From: Ceraceosorus guamensis
Taxonomy: Eukaryota; Basidiomycota; Exobasidiomycetes; Ceraceosorales; Ceraceosoraceae
Direction: 5' to 3'
Assembly (NCBI RefSeq): GCF_003144195.1
Contig: NW_020290027.1
Location: forward strand, 62,001 to 126,000
Length of the DNA: 64,000 nucleotides
A model generated the notes under the pieces. It was not told where the DNA came from. It saw only the letters and a program-made list of their open reading frames with translations, and did no database searches. This document shows, piece after piece, positions 36,087-47,080 of the stretch. Numbering within the stretch: position 1 is the stretch's first letter; every line of letters starts with the position of its first letter. A program made the position numbers and the translations under genes.

Positions 36087-39000
36087 GGTAACGCTGGCTG
36101 CAACGTTGCGAGTTGTAGGGAGGATGTGGTGGTCAGAGGTGATGATAGCGCTGCCAGGTGTTGTGTTGACTCCTCGATGCTCATCACGGGGGAATCATAG
36201 GGCAAAACAGTCGCCAGGCGGCTACTTATACTCGTGAGTCTGTGACAGTGTGCAGAGCATGGCGCGCTACATGCTGCATTGCCGAGCAAGTGCTCCACAA
36301 CGTCTTGCAAATGGCAGCTCAGCTCGATCCCGGTCATCACCGGGTTTGTTGATCTACAGTAAGTCGTGAGACAGATGTTTGCTTTGTGGCAGCCTCAGAC
36401 CTGTCTCTTGCGACCGAATGCGGTGAACAAACCACGGTCGGAGCTTGACACCCAGCGGGGATGCAGCCAATCGACCTGGGACTATGTACCGCGCCTGCAA
36501 CATCTTGGCTGATGTCAATCCACACCATGCACTCGACTCTCTTCATCTCTCGAAAGTTGCAAGGGCTCAGTGCGCTAAACGCTCTCCTGAGCAGTGTGGT
36601 GCAATGCGCAACTCGAATGAGCACTGACGAGCCGTCATAGCGTGAGCATCAGATGATTGTCGCGAACGAGCCCTGATGGCGCGTCTTCGTGCTGCTGCTC
36701 CTGGTCCCCTCCCACATCTTGGATGCTCCACTTTGCACCACTACTTTCTCTCGGCACTCGATAGCACGGGAAGGCAGCTCCCGACGGGCCGGTACAAGGC
36801 AGGGCAGCGCTGCCGAAAGGCTCTCACTGCTCATCGATGATGCGTGGCAGCGCAGGAAACCTGCAGCAGCATCGCCAGGCGTGGATGAGTTCATGCGGGC
36901 TCTGCTGGAGCTCGACGTTCTCAAAGCAAGGGTTTGAGAGTTGCCGCTTGCCGCTTGCCCAGCACGCACCGCTCCTCTCCTCGCCTCGCCCCGCCACTTC
37001 ATGTATGCACGTCGAATGCACGGTCGCTGCGCTGCCACTCTAAAGTAAGGTGCGGTGAGGTGCACAAGCGCAAACTCTTGCGATGGCTTCATCGAGATAC
37101 GCAATTGCGCGCCAACCCTGCGTAATCTTCAAGCCGATCCACTGTTGACCATCATCCATTCGTGACTCGTTCGCGATCCGACGTCTTGGCCTCCTCATGA
37201 CGATATCGATCGATCCTCGTCTCGTACTCCAGCCAGTCCTCGCCATCAGGTAGCGCAATGAACATCGATAGCCAGAGCGGTCTGCTTTGTCAACTGAAAA
37301 TGTTCGCATGTGGGTGAAGCAGGATTCGCTGCGATGCCGCCCCCAAGACTCCGCGTGGCTGTGGCTGTGGAGCACATCAAGCTTGCTCTCCTCGGCTGCG
37401 AGTGCCAAGGCCGCGTCGCGAATGGCATGATCAGAGCATCACGCGCGCCTCTCCTGGCCTTGCTGGGGACACCATTGATGATGCGCTTTTGACTCGACAA
37501 GTGTGACCCAGCAAGTCAGACTGTGCCTTCTCAAGCCACACGCGAAGCTGAGCTTCCGCATTGCGGTACCGCATAGACAGACATTCGCCTCGTCAAATGT
37601 ATGTATGAGCGCCTGTAAGCGATCACGAGAGGGTGTAGGTGGAGGAGCGCCTGCCCTCAACGCCGGGCGGTTCAGGTCCCGCTTCCGCATCGGGATCGTG
37701 CGGAGTTGCCGCGGGCGCGTGCATTCGACTTTGCCCAGACCCTGACTGAGCGCGTGCACAGCAGGCCGCGGAACGTGCATCGTTCGGATTAGAACAAGTG
37801 CTCCGACACATTTCTAATGAGTGCTTTCGAAACAAAGCTTGGAGCAACACGCGCTTTGAGAGCTTGCCTTTATCATGGCGTGACAGATTGAAATGCTTGC
37901 TTACAAGCCTTTCCCGCTTTCAAGATCGTTCCCGCACCTGCTGAACTCAGCCAAGCCACACAAACACGCCTTACCACTCGGCCAGTCTTGAGACCGCCGC
38001 ATCGGGGAGGTTGTGGCGCCTGCGGATGCTGGGACACCATTCTATGTGGCTGTAGAAAACCGCGAGACAGGTCCTGGTGAGCTCTGAACCCGACTTGACT
38101 TGCCTCTTTCCAAGAACGAACAGTCTCATGATGGGGGTTGTATTCGATCTGCGATTGTTTATTTGCTGCTGGTCGAGCGGATAATCTCGACCTCGACCAA
38201 TTCGACGATAGAGATCCCAAGTGTCGCAGATACGCTAAGGCTGTTTGTCCGGCATCGCCCTAGCTGCCGTGACCCTAGCTCTCGCTTCAAGCGATTCAGC
38301 GGCCGGCTTTCGTCCAGCCCGCGTGAAAAGGCGGGTCGATGCTATCACGCTCCTTTCAGCAGCTTTCACCTGCAATCTGTCACCTCGTGACTGGTCAAAA
38401 AATGTCGTCAATTGTGACGTCGTCATCGTCGTCATCGTAGGGTTCGGGCGAGAAGAAGAACGAATTTTCGTATCATTCAATCTTCGCGGCGAATGTCGTC
38501 ACCGTTGCGCTCAAGATTGCGCGGTCGACGCTAATTTAGCGTGCGCCAGATAGCTGGAGCCGCGCTAAAAGACGCGCTTGCAGGCACAACTATACAGTAC
38601 ATGCTCCTTCTGCAGCTGCCAGCTTGGCGCGCTTCGAGCAGGTCGCGTCCAGAACAAAATTGCTAGGAGAGGAGCGGAGGAATACGAATCAAGAATGGGT
38701 GCGCGGACTGCGTAACTCATGACTGTCACCAGTCGTACGCCTCACATGACGACCGAATTGCGAGCACGGGCAGAGTAGTCAGATGAACGTAATAATCACG
38801 AACAAGTATGAGTCAAGAGCTGCAATCAGGAGAGCTGGACACGTGCCTGGGGTCTTTACCACATATCGCCGTGCCATGAACAGCGTCACGTGACATTAGC
38901 CTACTCCTTTCCCGAGCCGTGCCTCACGCTTCCAGTTTTGAGTGTGATGGGAGCAGCGCTCTGTTGCGAGCGTCTCTCCATACAAGAAGCTCGTCGAGGA

Positions 39001-39538
39001 GCTGGGTGCTTCTATCAGGGCAACAAGATCGCTAGTCGTGAGTTCCTTTGATTAGTTGGATTTCACCAGCTAGAAAAGAGTCGAAAGCGCTTACCCGTCC
39101 TGGTGACCTCCCTATTTCAATAATGCCGTTAGCTAGGCTACAGCTCGCATACTCTTGAGTTTGGCAGAGTCCTGCTGATAGGTGAGATCGACACTGCTCA
39201 CAGACTCTTTGGAACGAAGGACGGCAACAGACATGGTCGCGTGCGCGCGCGAAGAGGAGCAAAGCCTGATGAACACCCGCAAGAGCCTCTTGAGTCGCGG
39301 CGCCGAATCGATCAGAGTGAACTCACGTGATACAAATTTCGTGTGGAGGATGCGCCGCTTAGCACGTTCTTCTCGTGCATGCATCTCGTCTAGACTCATC
39401 ACTCACCTTCGTTGGCAGCACCTCTTCAAAAGGTTGCTAAATTCAACGTTCCTTGTCCGCCTCCAACCGTTCTCGCCATCTCAAGACACAATCAGATTTG
39501 CTCGTCTCAATCTCTAATCCCTAACGTCCAAGACATAT
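36087..39538. other. 3.4 kb gene-poor region
   Basis: This is a long stretch without a well-supported gene. It includes a coding-like fragment at 36689-36937 (listed separately), TCGTGA-family motifs near 37160 and 38690-38820, and on the minus strand near 39133-39402 a 90-codon frame, basic and helical in look (EMHAREERAKRRILHTKFVS), with possible donors and acceptors that I could not assemble into a gene. The last 100 bases are pyrimidine-rich and likely belong to the promoter and leader of the next gene. Confidence 0.5.
36689..36937 (+). CDS. coding-like fragment, unknown
   Basis: This 82-codon open frame has a second half with real coding character: SAAERLSLLIDDAWQRRKPA, then a helix-like GVDEFMRALLELDVLKARV before the stop. 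The N-terminal half is less convincing, so an upstream exon may supply the true beginning. Several ATGs and GT/AG signals lie just upstream, but no unique model emerges. It could be the last exon of a small gene, a gene remnant, or chance. No family is recognised. Confidence 0.22.
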   Translation: MLLLLVPSHILDAPLCTTTFSRHSIAREGSSRRAGTRQGSAAERLSLLIDDAWQRRKPAAASPGVDEFMRALLELDVLKARV

Positions 39539-40900
39539 ATGCTCTTGCGACGACCGATTAGGCGACTCTGCGCATCACCTCAGACCCACCGCAGCCCGCT
39601 CAATCACAACGCAGCATTCATTCGGGCCCCTACTCCTGCAAATAGGAACAGCCCTGCCGACGCCGCGTGTCACAAGCACCACTTTATCCAAAAATCCCAG
39701 CCTTTCCTACCACGTAGAAAATCCACGCCTCGTCGGCAAGCACCATTTTCAACTAGGACGATGCCTCCCAAGCTGGATTTGGGTTCTGAGCGCGCCATTG
39801 CCTCGGAGGTCGGCGCGCGGGACACCGCGTCCCTCGTGAAGCGCTTCAGCGAGGCGCCAATCTCCCAAACTGGCCCGCTCGTTGACAACACAGCTCACTC
39901 CATCGTCATTGCGGCTCTGGCCAGACCAGAAGAGGTGGAATCCATTGTAGACTTTGCAATCGAGTTAGTGCCCAAACTACAGGAAGTCAAAGAAGCCTAC
40001 CCTTCCCTGGCAAGGGATCGGACTTTTTTGTCTGCTCCACGCCCTTCTGTCCGAGGAGCTGGTGAAGCATTGCGAGCTGCATTGACTTGTGAGCTCCATA
40101 CCGCTATCTTGCGAGCGTCTCAGCTGGAGTCGACGCCGCAGGAAGAGGAGCAAGACCGAGCGGGCCTGCCACGCGCATATTGGTACAACATTATCGGTCA
40201 CGCTCTGCTGGCTTCGCGGTTATTCGTCAAAGGTGACGCCACCTGGAAAGAGGGCCTGTGGCCGCTGGTTGAAGACGCTCTACAGCGCTCCTTATTCTCG
40301 CACGGCGCCACGACCTACGGCTCGGTAGCTGTCAACGCCGTCTTGTTCCACGGAGCAGGTGCAAGCTTGAAGGCCTATTTGGCCCCGCAAGGTCAGCGCA
40401 CCGGTTTGGGAGACAAGTTTGTCTGGTACGATGGCGAGGCGAAGGACAAAAACGCGGAATGGGGCTGGGAAGACGTGCGAGTTCGCTTGACTGCCGGTGC
40501 GAGCGCAGCAGATCGTTCTGCTGCCTCGGACGACAAGACCGGTATCTTCCAGCACATCCTGCAGGTCTACGACGCCACCGCCTCGCGCTTCCTGGACAAT
40601 GCACCGCCAAAATCGATCGAGGATGCCGATGCAAAAACGATCTACAGCTCGTGGGCTTGGCTGTCACAAGCGCAGAACAGCTCCGAAGAAGGCTTTGGCA
40701 AATTCTCCAACCCTGTAGACGTGGCCGAATCGACTCGAGCTCTTGCCGAACTGTCACGTCGCGTGCAGCAGCTCTCTGAAGTCGTACAATCTTGCGAGTC
40801 TCGAAGATGGCAAGGTGGTGTTGGCGATGCCAAGGCTTTACGCGGGATCGCTGAGGAGGTGGAGCGCCTGGAAGAGAAATTGAAAGGAGCTTGGCAATAG
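39539..40900 (+). CDS. intronless hypothetical protein, possibly mitochondrial
   Basis: A single uninterrupted frame of 453 residues, notable among intron-rich neighbours. The first 74 residues are Arg/Pro/His/Ser-rich with almost no acidic residues (MLLRRPIRRLCASPQTHRSP), resembling a mitochondrial presequence. An in-frame ATG at 39761 (MPPKLDLGSERAIASEVGAR) would give a 379-residue form without it. The rest is mostly alpha-helical in look and mixed-charge. It includes NTAHSIVIAALARPEEVESI, a tract AYWYNIIGHALLASRLFVKG, and a C-terminal coiled-coil-like end (GIAEEVERLEEKLKGAW). I recognise no domain. The coding call rests on length and composition. Confidence 0.75.
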   Translation: MLLRRPIRRLCASPQTHRSPLNHNAAFIRAPTPANRNSPADAACHKHHFIQKSQPFLPRRKSTPRRQAPFSTRTMPPKLDLGSERAIASEVGARDTASLVKRFSEAPISQTGPLVDNTAHSIVIAALARPEEVESIVDFAIELVPKLQEVKEAYPSLARDRTFLSAPRPSVRGAGEALRAALTCELHTAILRASQLESTPQEEEQDRAGLPRAYWYNIIGHALLASRLFVKGDATWKEGLWPLVEDALQRSLFSHGATTYGSVAVNAVLFHGAGASLKAYLAPQGQRTGLGDKFVWYDGEAKDKNAEWGWEDVRVRLTAGASAADRSAASDDKTGIFQHILQVYDATASRFLDNAPPKSIEDADAKTIYSSWAWLSQAQNSSEEGFGKFSNPVDVAESTRALAELSRRVQQLSEVVQSCESRRWQGGVGDAKALRGIAEEVERLEEKLKGAWQ

Positions 40901-42054
40901 AAATGCCATGTGCGGAGCGCCTTGATGCACTCAACATGTTTCACATCAATCAGGAATCTAGCACGAGCAATGAATCCATCGCTGACGCTACGACTTGCAT
41001 GGTGTCCCAAGATTGGAGATTCACCAGCAAATTTGCCGAGAACAAAAGAGGTCCGTGCCCGACAGTGGTGAACTGAGACTTTGAACGTGTCACGCGCCGT
41101 CTAGCGAGGGGACTTGAGAGCGACGAACGCCAGACCAATCGGCAAAGTGGGCCTCTGAAGGTAGTGCTCATCAGATCCGCCGGTGGATGGAATGAAGACG
41201 GCTCCGTCTAAGACCGCTACGTCTAGATATGGAGAAGAGAAGGAATTCACGGTGATTCACGATTGCTCATCTATTCGTGTGCAGGTAGCTGATGTCTTGT
41301 AGAACCGTGTTGGCGGTGTCGCTGTAGATATCTCGCGCGAATGAAGCGCGTCGTCTGCTGCGCGCTGCAGCCTTGATGGCTGATCATGGGGTAAGCGCTT
41401 GAATGGGGCGCGGGAAGGTTGATGTCTGAACGCGTTTGCAGGCACCAGCACAGTCCCTGCAGGGCCTCTCGCACCGGTCGACCCTCGGTGCAATGGCCGT
41501 CGCTACGCACGGTCCGCAATCCCATGCAGCAGCAGCATCATCAGCGTGGGCTGGGAGGCGCATTGCATGCACAGCAATGATGCAGGGCCAGCAGCACCGC
41601 AGATTCGCGGTCAAGTGCCTGCCGCGCGCGCGTGCGCTCAACTTCCGTGCTCGCCGCGGGTCAATCATCCGCGCGCGAGAGAGCGCGCCCCATCAATTTC
41701 CACCTTCTGCTGACAAGCGTGCAGCAAGCATTGAGCAGAATAGCGAAACTTCGTAAAGGCTCTGATGGCGTGGGCCGGTCAATCGTGTAGAGGCAGCGAG
41801 GCATCGCGATGCGACTGTGGGCATCTTTCCTTCCTTTGTTTGCTACAGCCACCACCTTCTTCAACAGCAGCAATTGCGGACGTCACAAAGGCGCAGCTTA
41901 ACAAAGCGCACGAGCGATCGCACACAATCGATTCTCAGGACACAAAGTCGAGCTCGTAAAAGGACACGACTCGATATATTCACCAGTCGCTGACGGCGAC
42001 GCGGAGCTCAACTTCCACACACTGCTGCCCACCCTGGCAGCACTAGATTTCAGA
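40901..42054. other. intergenic region upstream of PDB1
   Basis: No supportable gene. There is a TGATTCACGATTG copy near 41250, CG-rich words and GCAGCAGCAGCATCATCAGC near 41526-41545, and CGCGCGCGTGCGC near 41623-41640. The 60 bases before 42055 are the leader of the next gene. Confidence 0.55.
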
Positions 42055-43773
42055 ATGCTGCGAGGTGCTGCTACGCCTTTGTCTCGCTCCGTAAGGAGCG
42101 CTGCCACTAGCAGCCTGCGTCCCTTCAGCCATCGTGCCACTTCGCAGCTCGCGCTTCCTTCGCTCGGCTCGCAAAGTCAACGCAACAAGGATGCTCGTGG
42201 TGTCCTCGCTGCGACTGCTTCTCGCGCGTCCGGTTCCCAGCTGCTAGGATCGGTCAGCCAAGCGAGAGCGGCTAGCAGTCAACCTACAGAGATGACAGTT
42301 CGCGAAGCTCTCAACTCGGCCATGGAGGAGGAGATGCTGCGCGACGACAGTGTGTTCATCCTCGGAGAGGAAGTGGCCAGATGTGAGTGTTGAGCTGGTG
42401 GAACGCTGTACCGCTGTCAAAGTACTGCCTCCGAAATTTCCATGTTTGGCTTGAGCTGACTTGGAAATGCTATTATTCGATATCCAGACAATGGCGCTTA
42501 CAAAGTGCGTGCAGTCAAGTGCGGCGCCAAAGCTCAATGCCGCATGCTCACACCCTGACTTGGCCCTTGGCAGATTACAAAAGGCTTGCTCGATAAGTTC
42601 GGAGAGCGTCGAGTGATCGACACGCCCATCACGGAGGCTGGTTTCACGGGTCTTGCAGTCGGCGCTGCGCTGGCTGGTCTGCGACCCGTCTGCGAGTTCA
42701 TGACTTTCAAGTGAGTCGGCATCTCTCGCTGCTGGCCAAAAAAGCCGAACGAGCGGCCATCGTGACCACAAGTGCTGACAAGAGCGGAATTTCTTGGCGT
42801 GCGCTCAGCTTCGCGATGCAATCGATCGACCAGATCATTAACAGTGGAGGCAAGACCTACTACATGTCTGGAGGAAACGTTCCTTGCCCCATCGTCTTTC
42901 GAGGCCCGAATGGTGCTGCCGCCGGAGTGGGTGCACAGCATTCCCAAGATTACTCCGCATGGTACGGTCAGATACCTGGACTGAAGGTCATCAGCCCATG
43001 GAGCGCAGAGGACTGCAGGGGATTGATGAAGGTGAGTGCAGGGGTCACTGTCAGCGACACGCGGAGGCGCGCCTCGCCTAACTACCTGCACTTCTTCAGG
43101 CTGCGATTCGTGATCCTAACCCGGTCGTGTTCTTGGAGAACGAGATCTTGTACGGCCACTCTTTCCCGGTCAACTCTGAGATCCTTTCCGACGACTTTGT
43201 CTTGCCAATCGGCAAAGCAAAGATCGAACGATCAGGAAAGGACGTGACGCTCGTGTCCCACACTCTGGGTGTGACGCATTGCATGCAAGCTGCGGAACTT
43301 CTCGCAAAGGAAGGCATCGAGGCCGAGGTGATCAACCTCCGAAGCATCAGGCCTTTGGACATTGAGACTGTCATTGAAAGTCTCAAGAAGACCAACAGAG
43401 TCGTCACTGTGGAAGGCGGTTTTCCAGCTTTCGGCGTTGGGTCCGGTAAGTTTGTCGAGTACAAAGTCCTCGCGTCGCTCAGTGGGACCATGCAACTCAA
43501 CCACCGATGCATCTCTCGTACGCCTTCAGAGATCTCTGCGCAGCTCAACGAATTCGCCTTTGACCATTTGGATTCGCCAGTCCGCAGAGTGACTGGCGCG
43601 GACCTGCCAACTCCGTGAGCAGCATAGGATCGCAGAAGCACCTGATTTGCATGAACGCTCACGCGCGTCTTTTTGATCTTTCACCCAGCTACGCAACGAA
43701 TCTCGAGAATCTATCCTTCCCGAGCGCAGATATCGTTGTTGAGGAGGCCAAGAAGGCCTTGTACAAGGCCTGA
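42055..43773 (+). CDS. PDB1: pyruvate dehydrogenase E1 component, beta subunit
   Basis: This is the mitochondrial matrix E1-beta of the pyruvate dehydrogenase complex, which pairs with E1-alpha to decarboxylate pyruvate on thiamine diphosphate. Seven exons (42055-42382, 42488-42504, 42574-42710, 42809-43031, 43100-43445, 43530-43614, 43689-43773) give 406 residues. The first 75 or so residues are Arg/Ser/Ala-rich ([20 protein letters not shown]), a presequence. The conserved order follows: [45 protein letters not shown], then the [14 protein letters not shown] loop. The C-terminal transketolase-type domain includes [14 protein letters not shown] and [13 protein letters not shown]. The tail AKKALYKA is typical. 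Exon 2 is only 17 bases and encodes most of YNGAYK. There are no defects. Confidence 0.97.
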
Positions 43774-44084
43774 GAAATCCCACGAAATCCGTGCTACGGC
43801 TCAATGCCAGATTCATGTAGGAAAGGGGGCGGAGTGACTGATTGCGAGGGCAAAAAGCGTACATTCAGGCCCTCACTTCAATTGGACGCCAATTGACATT
43901 TGATATTGTGATTCAGAATTGCGTCGAAAGACAAAGTGTGTCATCGTGCTGATGAAGGCGTCTACGAGTGGTGATGGACCATCCTAGGCAAGGACCATTG
44001 CGAGTGTGGTGACTAGAGACTGACAAATTGCGGAAGCGGCTACATCACACGACAGGATCACGAGGGGCTGAAAAGTTTGCGCAT
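43774..44084. other. convergent intergenic spacer
   Basis: This is 311 bases between two converging genes. I see nothing beyond presumed 3' untranslated regions and one ATTCAGAATTG word. Confidence 0.6.
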
Positions 44085-46205
44085 CTAAGACAACTGCACG
44101 CGCGATGCAGAAGTCGCAGCGCTGTTCTCCTTTAGGACTTTGCGCAAAGCGTTGGCGGCGACTTGATCTGCCCTCTTTTGCGCTTCGCTCTTGACTGGCC
44201 CCTGAGTGATGGCGCTGCTCCACAAAGATTTGGGAGCTTTGCGAAGAGCAGCGGTGAGGGCTACGAGGGAGCTAAGCAGCGCTACGCTACCAGCTTGATG
44301 GGCGCTAGCCAGCTCCAGCGGAACCAGGTAGAGCAGGGTGAAGATACCCAGCGATGCTTGCATGGAGACGACGCCTGCGCTCAGCAGAGCTAAGCGAGGC
44401 ACCGACTTTGGCAATGGATATCCGGCCGCTCTCGAAGCTCTGTAGAGGCGCAGGCCTCTCCATCCTAGAGCCAGAACCAACACGAGAGAAGTGGTGGCAA
44501 GCGTTCGATGCATCAGCTGCACAGAAACGGGATTGGATGTAAAATTGCCAACAACGGCTCGCCAACCGCTACCATCCTGTTCCGACTGGCCACCGGAAAG
44601 AGTGTAGCGTCGGTCGAGAAGCTCTGCAAGTGGTGGAGCTAGCCTGCCGTCCCCCATCGTTGGCCACTCGTTGTACACCAGTCCAGCGTCCAGTCCAGCA
44701 ACCAAGGCTCCAGTCATTGCGGTCACAAAGACGAACGTGGTGACTGCTTTCGTCTGACTGGCATAGCGCCTGACAGAGCTGGACGACAGCGCCTTCGCGC
44801 TTTGAGCGACATAGGTCAACCTCGAAAAGAATCTAGGTCGCAAGATGACTGCTGCAGTATGCAGACAGCCCAACCCGACCAGGAAGGCAGTGCCCAGATG
44901 TGCTGCTAATCTGAAGTGAGACACTCGTGGTGTCCACTCAGCAGTCTGCAGATTAGGGTCCAGACGAGGTTGGGCGCCGGTGTTGCTACTAGGAGCGGTG
45001 CTGTTGGGATGAGCAGCGATGGGAGCGACAATTTTCTTTTGAGGTGCCGCGAGACCGGATTTGACCATGTACCAGCCGAGAGCCCCTTGAAAACCTATGC
45101 CGCTGGCGATGGCTAGCAATTTGAGGCGCGTCCGTCGACCCGCCAGTCCGCTAACACTGAACGCTATGGCCGGGACCAAGAAAAATACTCCGATGAAGCG
45201 ACCCAGCATGCGGTGGCCCCATTCCCACATGTAAATGGACTTGAAGTCCTCAAGGGTCATGTGCTTGTTGAGCCTGCATATATGCGCATTAGTGTCAGTG
45301 CGCCTTTCTCGCTCGAACAGAAAGGCACAGCCAAGAAAAGCAAGGAGTATAACTCACAATGCCCACTCCGGAGTCTCTCTGTACTTGTCCCATTCCACTT
45401 GCCATTCTTGCTGGTTGGCGGGCCACTTCATACCTTTCGTGCCAGGATTCCACTCTGTAATGCTTAACCCACTCTCCGTCAAGCGTGTCAATCCTCCGAC
45501 TACAATGATGGCGTACACCAAGACGAATGTTGCCAACAAATGATAGGCTACGATCGGTCGCGTGCCATCATTGAACTTCTTCTCGTTGACTGGCGCAGCT
45601 AGGTCTTGCGAAGTAGGGATGCTGAATAACGTCGAAGAGCGTTTGAGCGGCTCAGCAGTCCTTGGGCTTGTGGCGTGTGACGCGCCTAAAGCAGATAGGG
45701 AAGCGGTGGACCTAGAGGCGCTGCCAATGTGCAAAGTTCGGAGTGAGCTCATCGTGCCTCGAGACGATGGGATGGTCCAAGTTGCACGACTTGCCGGCCG
45801 GCAAGGATCAAACGTCCACGATCCTGAATGAGCATCGCGACCTTTGGTCAATGTACGACTGAGAGGCTGATGCCCCCGTGTAGACCGCGCAGAGACAGTC
45901 TGTCGTGAGCTCGATGACCCAGCTTCCGTGGAGATGCTTCGCCAAGCATCTGCTGGCGATCCTAAGCCAGGCCTGATCACGCTGCATCGCGCACAGCTTG
46001 TCGTAGCGTAACGGAGCGAGCTGATCAGTTGACCCCTAGAAGATCCAATGCCCGACGAGCATTGGGAGATACTGCTACTCAAGCCCCGACTCGAGACGTG
46101 CAGCGCATTTCCATGACAAGCGCTCGTGGATGCGAGCACCAAAGGCGGGGGACAGGCAGATCTGAGTCCGAGACGCAGGCCGAGGGGAAGCTGTGGAAGG
46201 GCCAT
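44085..46205 (-). CDS. COX15: heme A synthase (cytochrome c oxidase assembly protein COX15)
   Basis: This polytopic inner mitochondrial membrane enzyme oxidises heme O to heme A for cytochrome c oxidase. Two exons, 45358-46205 and 44085-45273, give 678 residues from the first ATG. From an in-frame ATG at 45752 the product is 527 residues, nearer the family's usual size of about 490. The shared part opens with VAYHLLATFVLVYAIIVVGG, then LTRLTESGLSITEWNPGTKG, then a loop ending MWEWGHRMLGRFIGV with the heme-ligand histidine. Further conserved parts are HFRLAAHLGTAFLVGLG and QLMHRTLATTSLVL with its histidines. Before RVSHFRLAAHL there is an unusual Asn/Ser/Pro insertion of about 35 residues. About eight membrane helices are visible. 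The N-terminus is Ser/Arg-rich, a mitochondrial presequence in either form. Confidence 0.94.
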
Positions 46206-47080
46206 TGTACGCTAAGCTTAACGGAGCTTCACCTGTATAGCTAGCAGCTACGACCCGAGATCTTCTTGGCTGGAGCGCTTTCACAGCTGCGCAGGCTGAC
46301 GGTGAATCCAGCTGCACCTAGTCGCAATTCTATTCGTTGAATGTGAAGCTCAATGTGTCTGTGACGCTAGAAGAAAAGGAGAGATGCTGAACGCGGAACC
46401 AGCTGAGTTATGGTCCAATCACACTGAACACGAGTCGGAATTGGTCATGCTGGGCAAGAGAGCTTGTTGTGCTGATCGAAGCATCGAGTCGTGAGGGAGG
46501 ATGGTTTTGATGAACTCATCAGGAATTACAGTCGCGCTGGAAGATGCGCCTTACCCCAGCATATGTTCATTCACCCATTCGTGATTCGAATTCTGCGCTT
46601 CTGACTAAGCCCGCGCCGCGAATAGCCGGACGGCGTTGCGCTTGCATGCATGCAGCAGCAGCGCGAGCTCACCAGTGCAAAAGGCACGTGATCAAGCGTC
46701 GTGGATCTTCTCTCACACAAACCTTCACCTGTCTTGCTCCTCGATCTTTCGCTGCCTGTTCTCTTGCCATTCTAGCACGTTGCGGGCGTCCCCTGCTACT
46801 CGCCAAAGCGCCCCACTCCTTTGGTCGAATTCGCCCATAGGTGAATGTGGGGCCCCATCCGTATACATTGCTCAGTCGACCCCTTGAACATAGGCACGAT
46901 CATATGCGCCCACGACCCTAAGCAAGGATTACTGGAATGCGGGCAGGGAGCTGGACAACATTTGTAATTAGACAGCATTCATGACTACGCTTGAGAGATC
47001 ATTGAGGCAGCCACTCGAGAAGAGAGCCTACATTCGAATACCGGGTGCAGCGTTGCGAGCTCTTGGGACACGAGGCCGAG
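46206..47080. other. intergenic region
   Basis: This is the 5' flank of COX15 and 3' flank of the PRPP synthetase gene. It has ATTCGTGATTCGAATTC near 46578 and GCATGCATGCAGCAGCAGCGC near 46644. No gene is supported. Confidence 0.6.
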
